Source of the DNA: Malania oleifera
Lineage: Eukaryota; Streptophyta; Magnoliopsida; Santalales; Ximeniaceae
DNA: 64,000 nt
Assembly: GCF_029873635.1 (NCBI RefSeq)
Contig: NC_080423.1
Span: forward strand, 91,557,191 to 91,621,190
Direction: 5' to 3'
Position 1 is the first letter of the stretch, and each line of letters starts with the position of its first letter. Below, in pieces: positions 46,567-56,450 of the stretch. The notes under the pieces are model-generated. The model made no database searches. It had not been told where the DNA came from and saw nothing but the letters and a program-made list of their open reading frames with translations. The position numbers and the translations under genes are program-made.

Positions 46567-48758
46567 TGTAGTAATCCTAAATTTTATATATATTAAAAAA
46601 ATTAAATTAAAATTAAAATTTTAAAAAATAATTAATTAATTAATTAAATTATTATTATTATTTATATAATATAATATTATAATATTATAAAAATATATAT
46701 TATGTATATATGCTTACCTTTCCTGAAGGATAAAGATCCTTTTAGGAATCCCGCACATCAGACAGCGGCCCCCCTCCCCTCTTCCTTCAGCTCCCCTCTC
46801 TCACTCTCCTCCATCTCGTCTCTACTATTCGGCCGATTAGAAATCTGAAAATACCGTTGGACTCTGCTCTCCGCCACGGACATTTCTACTGGAGCAGATC
46901 TATCGTGGGAGCGGCGTAGGCATATCTTCTGGGGTAAGGCCAAATTTCAAACTTATCTCAATTTCTCTTGTAAGCCTCATTAACGAACGAAAAAATGCCA
47001 AAAGACTCGTGGGGAGATTCTCTACAATCTAGTCAGAGCGAGTTTTCGAATCAGAGCTCCAGGGTACCAATCCTAAATCAGGGGTAAATTTTATAACTTT
47101 AGGCTTTTATTAGGCTATTTAGGATATTCAAAACTTAGGGAAATTTTAGGGAAAGTTACTCTAGGAATTATGACAAATAATATGGTGAAATTTGAATTTT
47201 AGGATTCAGGGTTTTTTGAACACCTCGGGCATAGGCCGGGGTGTTATCGGGTTTTTTTCAAGAATCGGGTAAGGGGATTAAGTTAAGTCAGTAATTTTAT
47301 GAAAATTGAATCAATTAAATTGTTATGTTTATATAATTTTATTTATTATTTATTTATTTATTCATTTGGGAATTTAAAGGCTATTTTGGAAACAAACTGT
47401 TCAAAATGGATTTTACAAACTTAGGATATATGGTATGGTATTTTTGAATAAAATGAACAGTGGAAAGCTTGTTTGTTTATATGGATTTGTTAAAATGTAG
47501 AAAAACGTGTAGCAGATGATTTAATTTGTATGGATTATTGTATATCTGGATTTGGGATTTTGAAATACTGAATTGTCTGTGAAATACTGAATTGGTTGAG
47601 AAATACTGGAAATGCTTGTGAAAATACTGTAACTGTTTATGAAATGCAGGAGTTTGAACTAACGGCCAATGGTCGGGTGTTATTTGATTGGCCAAGGGTC
47701 AGGATTATTATTTGATGGCCGAGGGCTGAGTTTTAATTGATGGCTATATGTTGGGTTATATTTTGTGGCCGAAGGCCAGGTCTTTGGAATAACAATAAAT
47801 ATATATGAATTAATATTTTAAATGGTGATTTCTATTATCTAAATTGTATGATATGCTTTAAGAACCCTGGGGACCGGTATATTGTGAGCATGGTACCATT
47901 GCTAGTTAGACCATGTGCACCCACACTGTCTGGATAGAAGTGTAGGGGTTCCAGCCGATTACCTGCGTGACGTTGAAGTAAGGGCGTCGGACCTGTAGCT
48001 TTACTGTGGATGCCTGCAGATGTGTTTGCAGAGAATGTTATATTTGACTTTGTTTGGGCTAATCATCCGGGTTTAGTCCAACCTTCGGACCGCACAACCC
48101 GTGCCATGGGGATGTAAATGGCGTGTTTGTCACAGGGAGTGTCTTATATGCATATCTGTTAATTTATGTGAATACGGTTAATTAATAAGATAATTTCGAG
48201 GGCTTACTGAGACAAGTGAGTACCCTAGTAGCAGTAATGGTACTAGAGCAGAGGGAAGCTACTTATATGAGCAGGTAATTTTCCCTATCCTCGGCTAATT
48301 GTGTGTGTGAGTGTAAAATAAGAATGTTTTTATAAATGTGTTTATCTGTTTAGTAAACTGGTTATTTTCTGTATACTAAATGCATGCTGGCCACACACTG
48401 ATATTAACTTTGTTTTTCCCTTACTGAGTTGTGTCTCACCCTTACTTTACAAACTATCTTTTCAGGAAATCCTAGAGATTGGGTCTAGGGGGCTAAAGGA
48501 GCCGGGCTAGAGGGGTAAATTTATGTAGGTAGTGTGTAGATAAAGATTTTATTTTTGTTTAGTTTTATGGGATGTAATTATTTGAGGATGGATATATTTG
48601 TGTATAAAGATAGTTAGAACTCTAATAATGTAATTTGGGGATTTTATATTTTATTTCCGTTGCGTATGTATGTTTTATATTTGAATAATAAGGTATCAGG
48701 TACACTGACGTTACTAAAGTAGCACTCTGGGCCCATGTGATGGGTCGGGGTCGTTACA
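46567..48758 (+). mobile_element. Tekay-like solo LTR
   Basis: 2192 bases, TGTAGTAATCC to GGGGTCGTTACA. Target duplication TATCA / CATCA (46562-46566 and 48759-48763). U3 is of the AATTAATT-rich type without TCGTCGACGA boxes. Intron-like pair: CGG|GTAAGG (GT at 47269) and TTTTCAG|G (AG at 48464). The hairpin reads TGAGTTGTGTCTCA at 48425-48438. A series of TTGATGGCC / ATTTGTGGCCGAAGGCC-like phrases is repeated at 47640-47790. Confidence 0.87.
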
Positions 48759-48929
48759 CATCAATTATGCCTGGTTGGGTAAAAATCACTGGTAAATGTA
48801 AATGTTAGTATATTGCATAAGTTGATCCACAGATTGAATGCAATTTACTAATGAAAATATTTTACTCAAGGCACTATTGTTGTGATCATTTTTCAACTAG
48901 AAAATAATATTAAGTTAACACTTCCTTAA
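48759..48929. other. Short non-coding stretch
   Basis: Contains ATGCCTGGTTGGGTAAAAA and AT-rich sequence. It probably belongs to the same copia remnant as the gag fragment that follows, but I cannot show it. Confidence 0.25.
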
Positions 48930-49178
48930 CGAGAAAATGCAAAGGAATATCTTAAGGTCGTGGAAGATCGGTTTCGTTCAGCTGATGAGTCTCTTTTAGG
49001 GAGGTTAATAGCTAAACTTACCACAATGAAGTTTGATGGTAGCCGATGAATGAACGAACATATCCTTGATATGACTAATCTAGTTGATAGACTTAAAGAT
49101 CCATTGAAGGTAGCGGGTACGTCTTATGATAATGAGACCCGCAATAAGGAACATAATAGACCAAAGTGTTATTTCTAT
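48930..49178 (+). pseudogene. Ty1/copia gag fragment
   Basis: Encodes NAKEYLKVVEDRFRSADESL, LIAKLTTMKFDGSR, then after a stop MNEHILDMTNLVDRLK, typical of the UBN2-type Gag core. The sequence then jumps to DPLKV and a lysine/arginine-rich stretch ending CYFYC, the first half of the zinc knuckle, so the middle of Gag is deleted. It is cut at CYFYC by the Tat/Ogre LTR beginning at 49179. Confidence 0.82.
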
Positions 49179-49217
49179 TGTAGACACCTTATTTTTGCCC
49201 GAGTCAAATACAACAAA

Positions 49218-49219
49218 AG

Positions 49220-49266
<47 letters not shown>
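49218..49266. repeat. (ATT)n microsatellite
   Basis: About 16 ATT units near the start of the Tat/Ogre LTR. They give rise to artificial poly-Tyr, poly-Leu and poly-Asn reading frames. Confidence 0.95.
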
Positions 49267-49267
<1 letters not shown>

Positions 49268-50594
49268 AAAGTAAAAAAAAAAAGAAGAAAATAAGGATTT
49301 TAGGGTTTTGTTTTGGCTTATAGAAGATGAGAAAAGAACAAGAAGAAAAGCGGCCGCGGGGGGTGGTGGGGGAGCCAAACAAAAAAAAAAACCTAGCTGC
49401 TAGACGCTGCTCTCCCTCACACTCCCTGCAACTCCCTCACCAGCACCACATCTCCCTTGCGCAGCCCTCACGCACAGCAGCCCCCCTCTCTTAGTCCTTC
49501 CAGCAGCCCTCATAGCTCCTTCCCGCGCCGCCCAGCAGCCTCACGCCACCACCACAGCAGCTACTGCGCCGCCTCAATCCTCCTTCGCAGCAGCCTCTCA
49601 ACACAGCACCGTCACCATCATCATCTCCATCGTCTCCCTCACCAGCCGCAAGCCTCTATGACTACCACCTGATCCATCATCCTCGGCCGCGAGCTCCACC
49701 AGATCTGGCCACCCTCTCGGTTTCACCACAGCAATAGATCACCGGCGTTCTCACTCCCAGATCCTCACAGCTCCGACCAAGCCTGCTTGTTGTTGCTGCC
49801 GCTGCAGCCTCCGCCGCAGCCGCCGCCGACGGGGATGACCAGAGGCCCGTTGTTATTGTTTCTGCAGCTGCTTCTCTCTCGGCACACTCTCCGTGCAACT
49901 CCCTCACCGCCACCACCTCCCGCGCATGCTCGCTCAAAACGCCCAACAGAACCGCCCTGCCTCCTGCCTCATCAACAACCCATTCAACTCGTGGGTCTTG
50001 GACGAGCCCACGACCAGCCACACACAAACCCATACAAACCCAGAAAACAGACACACACTAGTAAACATGTAAATAAACACCCTGCAACACACACAGCTAA
50101 CACGCACCCACACACTAAAACACACACCTTTACACACACTAACTCACGCACACAACACACACCAACACACCCCCCCCCCCCTCACATACACCTGTTACAC
50201 ACACTAAAATGCACCCCAGTACACAGCCCACAAACACACCAAACACCCCCTGCATGCTCAGTATATAGAATTATCATTATTGTATTTTTAGTATTTTAGT
50301 ATATAGGATATTATTTATTATGGTATTTTTAGGATCTTAGCATAGATGGTGTTTTAGGTATTTTAATATATTTAGTGATAGTATTATGGCATTTTTATTA
50401 TGTTTACATATGGTGATATTTATTATAGTATCTTTAGTATCTATATATATAGTATTATGGTATTTTATTATTTAATATATATATATATATATATGTAACG
50501 ACCCGGAAATTAAAACTATAAATAATTGGGAAATATAATAAATGAAAAGGATAATAAGTGGAAAAGGAAAGAAATTGGAGAAGGAATAGTAGGC

Positions 50595-50811
50595 CTTGTC
50601 GACGAATATTCTGTCTTCGTCAACGAGTGTCCTTTTAGGGATAGTCGACGAATTTTGTTCCTCGTCGACGAAGGAATCCCAAGAGAGTAAATCTTAAACT
50701 CTGAATTTCGTCGACGAAAGTATTTTCTCGTCGACGAAGTATCTTTAGTGGTTCGTCGACGAACCCACGTGTCTCGTCGATGAATCCACGTGGCAGCAGC
50801 ATCTATAAAAA
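50595..50811 (+). promoter_or_regulatory. U3 module of the gag-only element
   Basis: About nine boxes (TTGTCGACGAAT, TTCGTCAACGAG, AGTCGACGAAT, CTCGTCGACGAA, TTCGTCGACGAA, CTCGTCGACGAA, TTCGTCGACGAA, CTCGTCGATGAA) lie upstream of CTATAAAAAG at 50803-50812. The 3' LTR copy is at 60430-60625, where the TATA-like position has decayed to CTACAAAAAG. Confidence 0.65.
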
Positions 50812-51826
50812 GATCCAAGGTTGCTTCCACATGAAGAAAATGATTTTTCTTCATTTCTCTCTCTAGAAATTCGGTTTCTCTCCCTTCTCTCTTCAGATCC
50901 GGCCCGGATTCAGCCCGAATCGTTGAACGGAAGCCGCTACGGTGTTCTAGGGAGGATTCTCTACACATCTAGCGGATTAGTTTCTTAAACTGGGCTTCTT
51001 GGGAAATGCTCCTAAGTTAAGGCAAGGGCTAGATTTCTTAGTTTTGGGGGTTTTAAATGCTTATTTGAGGTTTAAAAGTTGATAAACTGTTGAAATAATG
51101 GGTTATTTGGGGTATATCTGACTAAACTAGAGTTTTGGTTCATGGTCTAAGTGAACGTCGTGGGTATCAGTTCGGGGATCATACTGGCGTAGTTCAGAAG
51201 TCAAGTAAGGAAAAAAATATATATTAAACCATATTTTTTTTATGAATTTAATGGAAAATGAATTGTGTTATATATACGTGTATATGTTTCGGTATGGGTT
51301 TAAAATGTCAACCCTTTAAATTATGTTTTCTGAGTCTAGGACCGCTTATTTAGCTATGTATATGTGAAAATGGACTGATAAAAGTGAAAGATATTTTTTA
51401 AAAAATTATGTAAGAAATGAAAATTATATTTTCATTATTTAAATGTTAAATGTGGGTTGACTTATTTTACAAGAAATATGTATGAATTTTATTGCTAAAT
51501 TGCGTGACATGAACTCTTCTTTTTATTCAACAAGTGGCTGTCATCAGGCCCGTTATCTGTGAGCACTGAGGATATTTTGAACAAGAAACTGTGTTTTAAG
51601 GATTGCTGGCTAAATAATAATTGGAACTCTGATTTAGTACTAGGAATTGGTTGGTGCTGATAAAACAAGGAAATTTTTGCAACAAGTGCCGACGGGTAAA
51701 AGTGATTAGGATATTTTTTTCTAGAAGCCTGCCCCGGACAGTAATTTTTCTACAAAAACGGTTTGGGAGGCAGTGAGGAGCAAAAGTGATAATTTCTTGT
51801 GGAATGACTAGTTTTGGCATTTTTAA

Positions 51827-52210
51827 TTGCCCAGAAGAATCTCAATGTGTTTATGGAGAGGCTGGTTTAGATGCTTGATTGTAGATGATAGAATGCAAAC
51901 CAAAGGAATATCAATGGCTTCAGTTTGTGATTGCTGCATTGAGAGAAGTCAGGAAAACATTGATCATATTTTTTCTTTAGGAAAGGTAGCTTTAGAGGTT
52001 AGGTGTCGAGCTAGTGTGGCACTGGGGATTCCTTTCCAACGATCTCTTCCTTGGAAAAATAAAATGGCAAATTGGTTCCACTATGCAAAAAAATCGTCTA
52101 TTAAAGGTATTTTAATCGAGCTGATTCCATGTTTGATTACGTGGTGCCTCTGGAATCGAAGATGTAAAACGAGAATGAAACGAGTATATCAAAGTGCAAA
52201 TCATATGTAA
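51827..52210 (+). pseudogene. LINE ORF2, zinc-binding (zf-RVT) region
   Basis: Encodes RISMCLWRGWFRCLIVDDRM, then CDCCIERSQENIDHIFS, the Cys-rich zf-RVT domain that follows RT in plant LINEs, and a tail with ITWCLWNRRC. The preceding frame (51540-51826) holds stops. The RT domain itself is missing, through 5' truncation during insertion. Confidence 0.8.
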
Positions 52211-52267
52211 AGAAGTGTTCGATTCTGGGTTAGTTTTATTGTTGAGAGCACCATTTCTTTTCAAAAA

Positions 52268-52828
52268 TTGAAGAAGTCGGACATTAAGATTTTGAATGAG
52301 TTTCAAATTAAGCATCAGGGAGCTTGCGATAGGCCGAGAAAAATTATTTCATGGGTTAAACCTCTAGTAGGGTGGATAAAACTTAATTGTGATGGGAGTT
52401 GTAGGGGCAATCCGAGTACTTTAGGAGGTGGAGGAATTATTCAGGATTGTCATGGCATGGTAAAAGCGATTTTTTCAAATTATTTTGGCAATGGTACGAA
52501 TAATAGTGCGAAATTAAAAACAATCAGGGAAGGAATTCGTTTGTGTAAATGTTTGCATTATGTTAATGTGATTATTGAAAGTGACTCGCGAATTGTAGTT
52601 GATTGGCTTCGGAAAGGTAGATGTACTTTGGGGTATCTTTGGGAATTTTGGGAGGAGCTCGTGGCAGAGTTAGAAGGAGTGAATGTCATGGTAATGCATC
52701 AATATAGGGAAGGTAATAGTGTGGCTGATTTTCTTGCTAAAGAAGGAGAAATGGGAAACAATGTAATTTACGAAGAACAACACCTTCTACCACGTTATCT
52801 AAAAGGTATCCTTCGGATGGATAGGTGA
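52268..52828 (+). pseudogene. LINE ORF2, RNase H domain
   Basis: A 186-codon frame with the RNase H fold: KLNCDGSCRGNPSTLGGGGI (first catalytic Asp), NNSAKLKTIREGI, VIIESDSRIVVDWL (third acidic residue), and MHQYREGNSVADFLAKEGEM (His and last Asp). The second catalytic residue, Glu in the usual AEL motif, is Lys here (AKL), so the enzyme would be inactive. A domain of this type also occurs in host RNase H-like genes, but the zf-RVT neighbour, poly-A tail and insertion in an LTR identify it as LINE. Confidence 0.85.
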
Positions 52829-52972
52829 GGTCTTGTTTCCGTTCGTTGTTAGTTCATCTCTAGAGTTTCGATTGGTGTATTTCATTTTGTTTTTGGTTGT
52901 TTTTATGTTTTTATCTCCTTTGTTAGTTTTGTTTAATTTTGTTTGTCCTAGTTTGGTTGGTTGGTTTTAACT

Positions 52973-53020
52973 TGTAACCACAGTATTCTTCCGCCAAAAG
53001 TGAGGGTTTATTAATAAATA
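52973..53020 (+). other. LINE 3' motif shared with gypsy post-pol regions
   Basis: GTAACCACAGTATTCTTCCG, then CCAAAAGTGAGGG and TTATTAATAAA, about 40 bases before the poly-A tail. The same order occurs at 3481-3525 and 35908-35951 in Tekay elements. Confidence 0.65.
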
Positions 53021-54369
53021 AATGGAGGTGCCACCCTCTTTTACCAAAAAAAAAAAAAAAAGTAATGCATTGAGAATGAAATATGATATGAACTATGCTG
53101 CTTGTGTATGTTAATGCAACCATGTAAATGTAAGCTAGCTGAAAAGAGTCGTGTTAGTAGATTCTAGCGCATTTCTATGTGGACTAACTGATGATAGCTA
53201 AAAGGAGCTATGTTAGCAGATTCTAGCGCATTTCTATGTGGACTAATTGATGACGGCTAAAGAGCAGTTGTAGTACGAGTGAATGAAATGAAAATGGAAT
53301 GAAATGACAATGAAATGAAATGTGAAATGTGAACGATGTAAATGAAAAAGAGTCACTTAAAGTAAAATGCAATGTAATGTTTAAGCTGTGAATATAAACA
53401 AATGTGAATGGTTGAATGATGACAGAAATAATAATGTATTATGATATTAGAAGTAGCTATGCTCGTAGAACATGTTACGATTGGGCAGGGCATACTCTTC
53501 TCCTGAGGGCTTGCTGAGAAAGGCGAGTGCGCTAGTAAATTTATATGCGACAGTAGCTACATAACGTACTAGGGCAGAGGAAACCTACTTGTATGGGCGG
53601 GTAGATTTCTCTATCCTTAGGGTCATCGCTAGTAAACCTTTGTTTGAATTGTGTGAGTACGATATCAATTTAATACTTGAGAGCTTACTGAGTAAGGTGA
53701 GTGCCCTAGTATGCTTCAGCAGCGACCCTAGGGTTGCCTAAGTATTAGAGCAGAAGGGTGCTACTTGTATGGGCGGGTAATCACCCCTATCTTCAGGTAA
53801 TCTCGTGGTTTAAATTTTTGTATGTGATTGATTATGCTTAGAGAATGGTTTCAGTGTTATGATAATGTTTTGCAAATGTTATTAAAATTATATCTATAAA
53901 TCTCTTGTTAGCCACATTTTGTTTTTAATATATTGTTTCTTCCCTTACTGTGATGTGTCTCACCTGAATATGAATATTTATTTTTTAGGACATCCTCGAG
54001 ATCGGGCTTAGAGCGCTCGAGGGTTCTTAGCATTTTGAGGATTATAAAGAGAAATGGTGTATTTTGATAATCCTGTTGGGTCGTATAAAGTTTAAGTTTA
54101 TGTTTTTATGCTTTATGTTTTAAGTCTATTGAGAAAGGAATGATTGTGAATACTAGTTGTGGATTGAGCTTTTGGAGGTTTATGGAGTTGCGAATATAGG
54201 TGGATGAATGGTTAATATGGATTATGGATAGAAATAGTAAACTCTGGTATTATATTTATGGAGATTATGTTTATTTTTTCCACTACATATGTTTTGATTT
54301 ATGAATTATCAGGATTTTATTAGGTATAATGCACCGGACCCGGAACTAAGGGTTCGAAGCGTTACATTT

Positions 54370-54381
54370 TGGTATCAGAGC
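54370..54381 (+). other. Primer-binding site of the gag-only element
   Basis: TGGTATCAGAGC three bases after the 5' LTR end. The next LTR inserted exactly at its last base, so the site is separated from its leader. Confidence 0.9.
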
Positions 54382-54643
54382 TGTAATAACCCGGAAAAAA
54401 AAATTTAAAAAATTAATAAATTAAAATTATTAATCAATTAATTAGTTAAACATTATTAAATTAATGTATTAAATAAAAAATAAAAAAAATAGTATGAAAA
54501 AAAATTAAGACTAATTATTAATTAATTAATTAATCATTATTGAATTAAATAAATAAATAAATAAAAATTTTAAAAAAATTATTATTATGAATTAATTAAC
54601 TAATTAAGTATTATTAAATCTGATATATTAAATAAATAATATG

Positions 54644-54678
<35 letters not shown>

Positions 54679-55629
54679 TGTTAAAGTATATATGTGTGTG
54701 TATATATATAATAAAATATATTATTATTATATTATATGTAAAGTAACTATAAAAAAAAAGAAGAAGAACTCTGAATCTATCCAGAGCATAGAGAGAGTGA
54801 CCACCCTGAAAGCTCCGTACACTCTCCGTCTCCGCCTCTCTCTCTCCCCTCATTAATCGACAGATATTCAACCGATCGGGAAACAGAAGGTGTTGTTGGA
54901 TTCCTAACTCTGCCACCGACATTTTTACTGGAGCACATTTATCATGGAAGTGGCGTAGGCACCATTCCTAGTGTAAAGCAATTTTTCCCTAATTTCTCAA
55001 TTTCTTGTTAAATTTGCTGTTAAATCAACGATCAGACGCCACCATAGGGTTCTAGTCGTGATCGTCGTCATTTTGGCGTAGGTGATTTTTCAATTGGGGT
55101 TTTCTAGACCCCACTCCAAAGCGAGAGTGAGATTTGAAAATTTTGGTAATTTGGCTATATTTAAGGGTATATTTATTTATTTAGAATTTATGGGCCTAAA
55201 AAATATTAAAATAACATTTTATTTAGGATTAATTTAGTGGAATTAGAATTTTGATTCAGGATCCAAGTGAGTGCTGCAGGTATTTTTCGGGGTCCCTGTT
55301 GGCGTAGTTCAAAAAACCAGGTAAGGGGAAAAATATATATTAAATCAGAATTTTTATAAATTTAATGAAAAATAAATTGTGTTATATATACGTGTATATG
55401 TTTCGGTATGGGTTTAAAATGTCAACCATTTAAATTATATTTTTTTCGAGTTTAGGGCTGTTTATTATATACGTATATGCGAAAATAAACTCATAAAAGT
55501 GGAAAATATTTTTAGGATAATTATGTAAGAAATGAAAGGTATTTTTGGTATATAAACATTATGTAGTGACACAAAGAATAATAGTATTTTAATAATAAAA
55601 AGGAAGGAAAATGGAAAGAGGAACAGAAG

Positions 55630-55780
55630 GAGGTCGTAGACTTCGTCGACGAATATAGGGATTCATCGATGAGAAAATACCGAGAGACGGATTGGGCTAC
55701 TCTGAATTTTGTCGACGAATACAGGGATTCATCGACGAATTTACTGAAGGATTCGTCGACGAATCTGCCCCTATAAATAG
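55630..55780 (+). promoter_or_regulatory. U3 module of the innermost LTR
   Basis: Boxes TTCGTCGACGAA, TTCATCGATGAG, TTTGTCGACGAA, TTCATCGACGAA and TTCGTCGACGAA precede CTATAAATAG at 55771-55780, followed by a CT-rich stretch. Confidence 0.65.
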
Positions 55781-56269
55781 TGGAAAACCATATTTTTATT
55801 CATTTCTCACGCCGCTCTCTCTCTCTTCTCTCTCTCCTATGGATCCTCTCACTTCTCTCTTCATTTCCAGCCCCGCCAGACGCCAGATAGACGATCCAAA
55901 GCCACCACGACGTTCCTGGCAAAGTTCTCTTCAAGTTTGCTAGGACGGATTGTCCATAGGATCGAGTTGGATTTCATCCCAAATTCAAGATAAGACATTT
56001 TAGTCAGTTTTTGGCTTTCTGACAGTTATAAGAAATGATGTAGGCCCAAAAATACTAATATTTTGTTTTGGCGAATGTTATTTTCAGGGTGTTATGTAGG
56101 AGGCCCTGCGCGTGTTAGGCTAGTGTACCATAGGGGCTTTTCAGTAAACAGGTAAGGGAAATATGCTATGTTAAGTATTTTTACAATATTTTACAGTTTA
56201 TTAAATTGTGAAAATTATGCATTAAAGTATGGTGTGGCTTGAGAATATGAATATAGTATTGAGATATGT

Positions 56270-56450
56270 TTTATGAATTTCAGTATCATGATTTTATGAA
56301 TTTCAATACCATTATTTTACGTAATTCAGTACCATGATTATACGAATTTTAGTACCATGATTATACGAATTTCAGTACCATGATTATACAAACTTCAGTA
56401 TTATGATTATGCAGACTTCAGTATTATGATTATGCAGTTCTCAGTATTAT
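56270..56450 (+). repeat. Short tandem repeat in the innermost LTR
   Basis: Six to seven units of about 27 bases of the type TTCAGTACCATGATTATACG, each slightly different. The two sister LTRs at 10601 and 13246 have an equivalent run of TGTTCGGCACAAGGCCGTAA-type units at 11740-11850 and 14325-14380. Confidence 0.75.

Larger units (their letters stand above)
51513..53061 (+). mobile_element. LINE (L1-type) 3' end, 5'-truncated, with poly-A tail
   Basis: A 1.55-kb insert absent from the partner LTR. It ends in an A run at 53046-53061 and replaces about 65 bases of LTR sequence, so no clean target duplication is seen. It carries the RT zinc-binding (zf-RVT) region and an RNase H domain, the usual C-terminal order of plant LINE ORF2. 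Its 3' untranslated end contains GTAACCACAGTATTCTTCCG and TTATTAATAAA. Confidence 0.88.
50494..54366 (+). repeat. 5' LTR of the gag-only element, carrying a LINE insert
   Basis: TGTAACGACCCGG to CGAAGCGTTACA. It pairs with 60326-62618; the excess of about 1.58 kb is the LINE piece at 51513-53061. The donor-like site is decayed to CAA|GTAAGG near 51206. The acceptor-like site is TTTTTTTAG|G near 53990. A 59-bp unit is duplicated at 53138-53255. Confidence 0.9.

Noticed and set aside
49126..49378. Reading frames with poly-Tyr, poly-Leu or poly-Asn runs
   Set aside because: These are translations of the (ATT)n microsatellite.
49457..50299. Pro/His/Thr-rich reading frames in the Tat/Ogre LTR
   Set aside because: The region is homologous to the minus-strand LTR at 43435-43913, where frames do not correspond; it is GC-rich LTR sequence without a conserved protein.
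52268..52828. A host RNase H-like gene
   Set aside because: It lies in an insert ending in poly-A, follows a LINE zinc-binding domain, and has Lys for a catalytic Glu.
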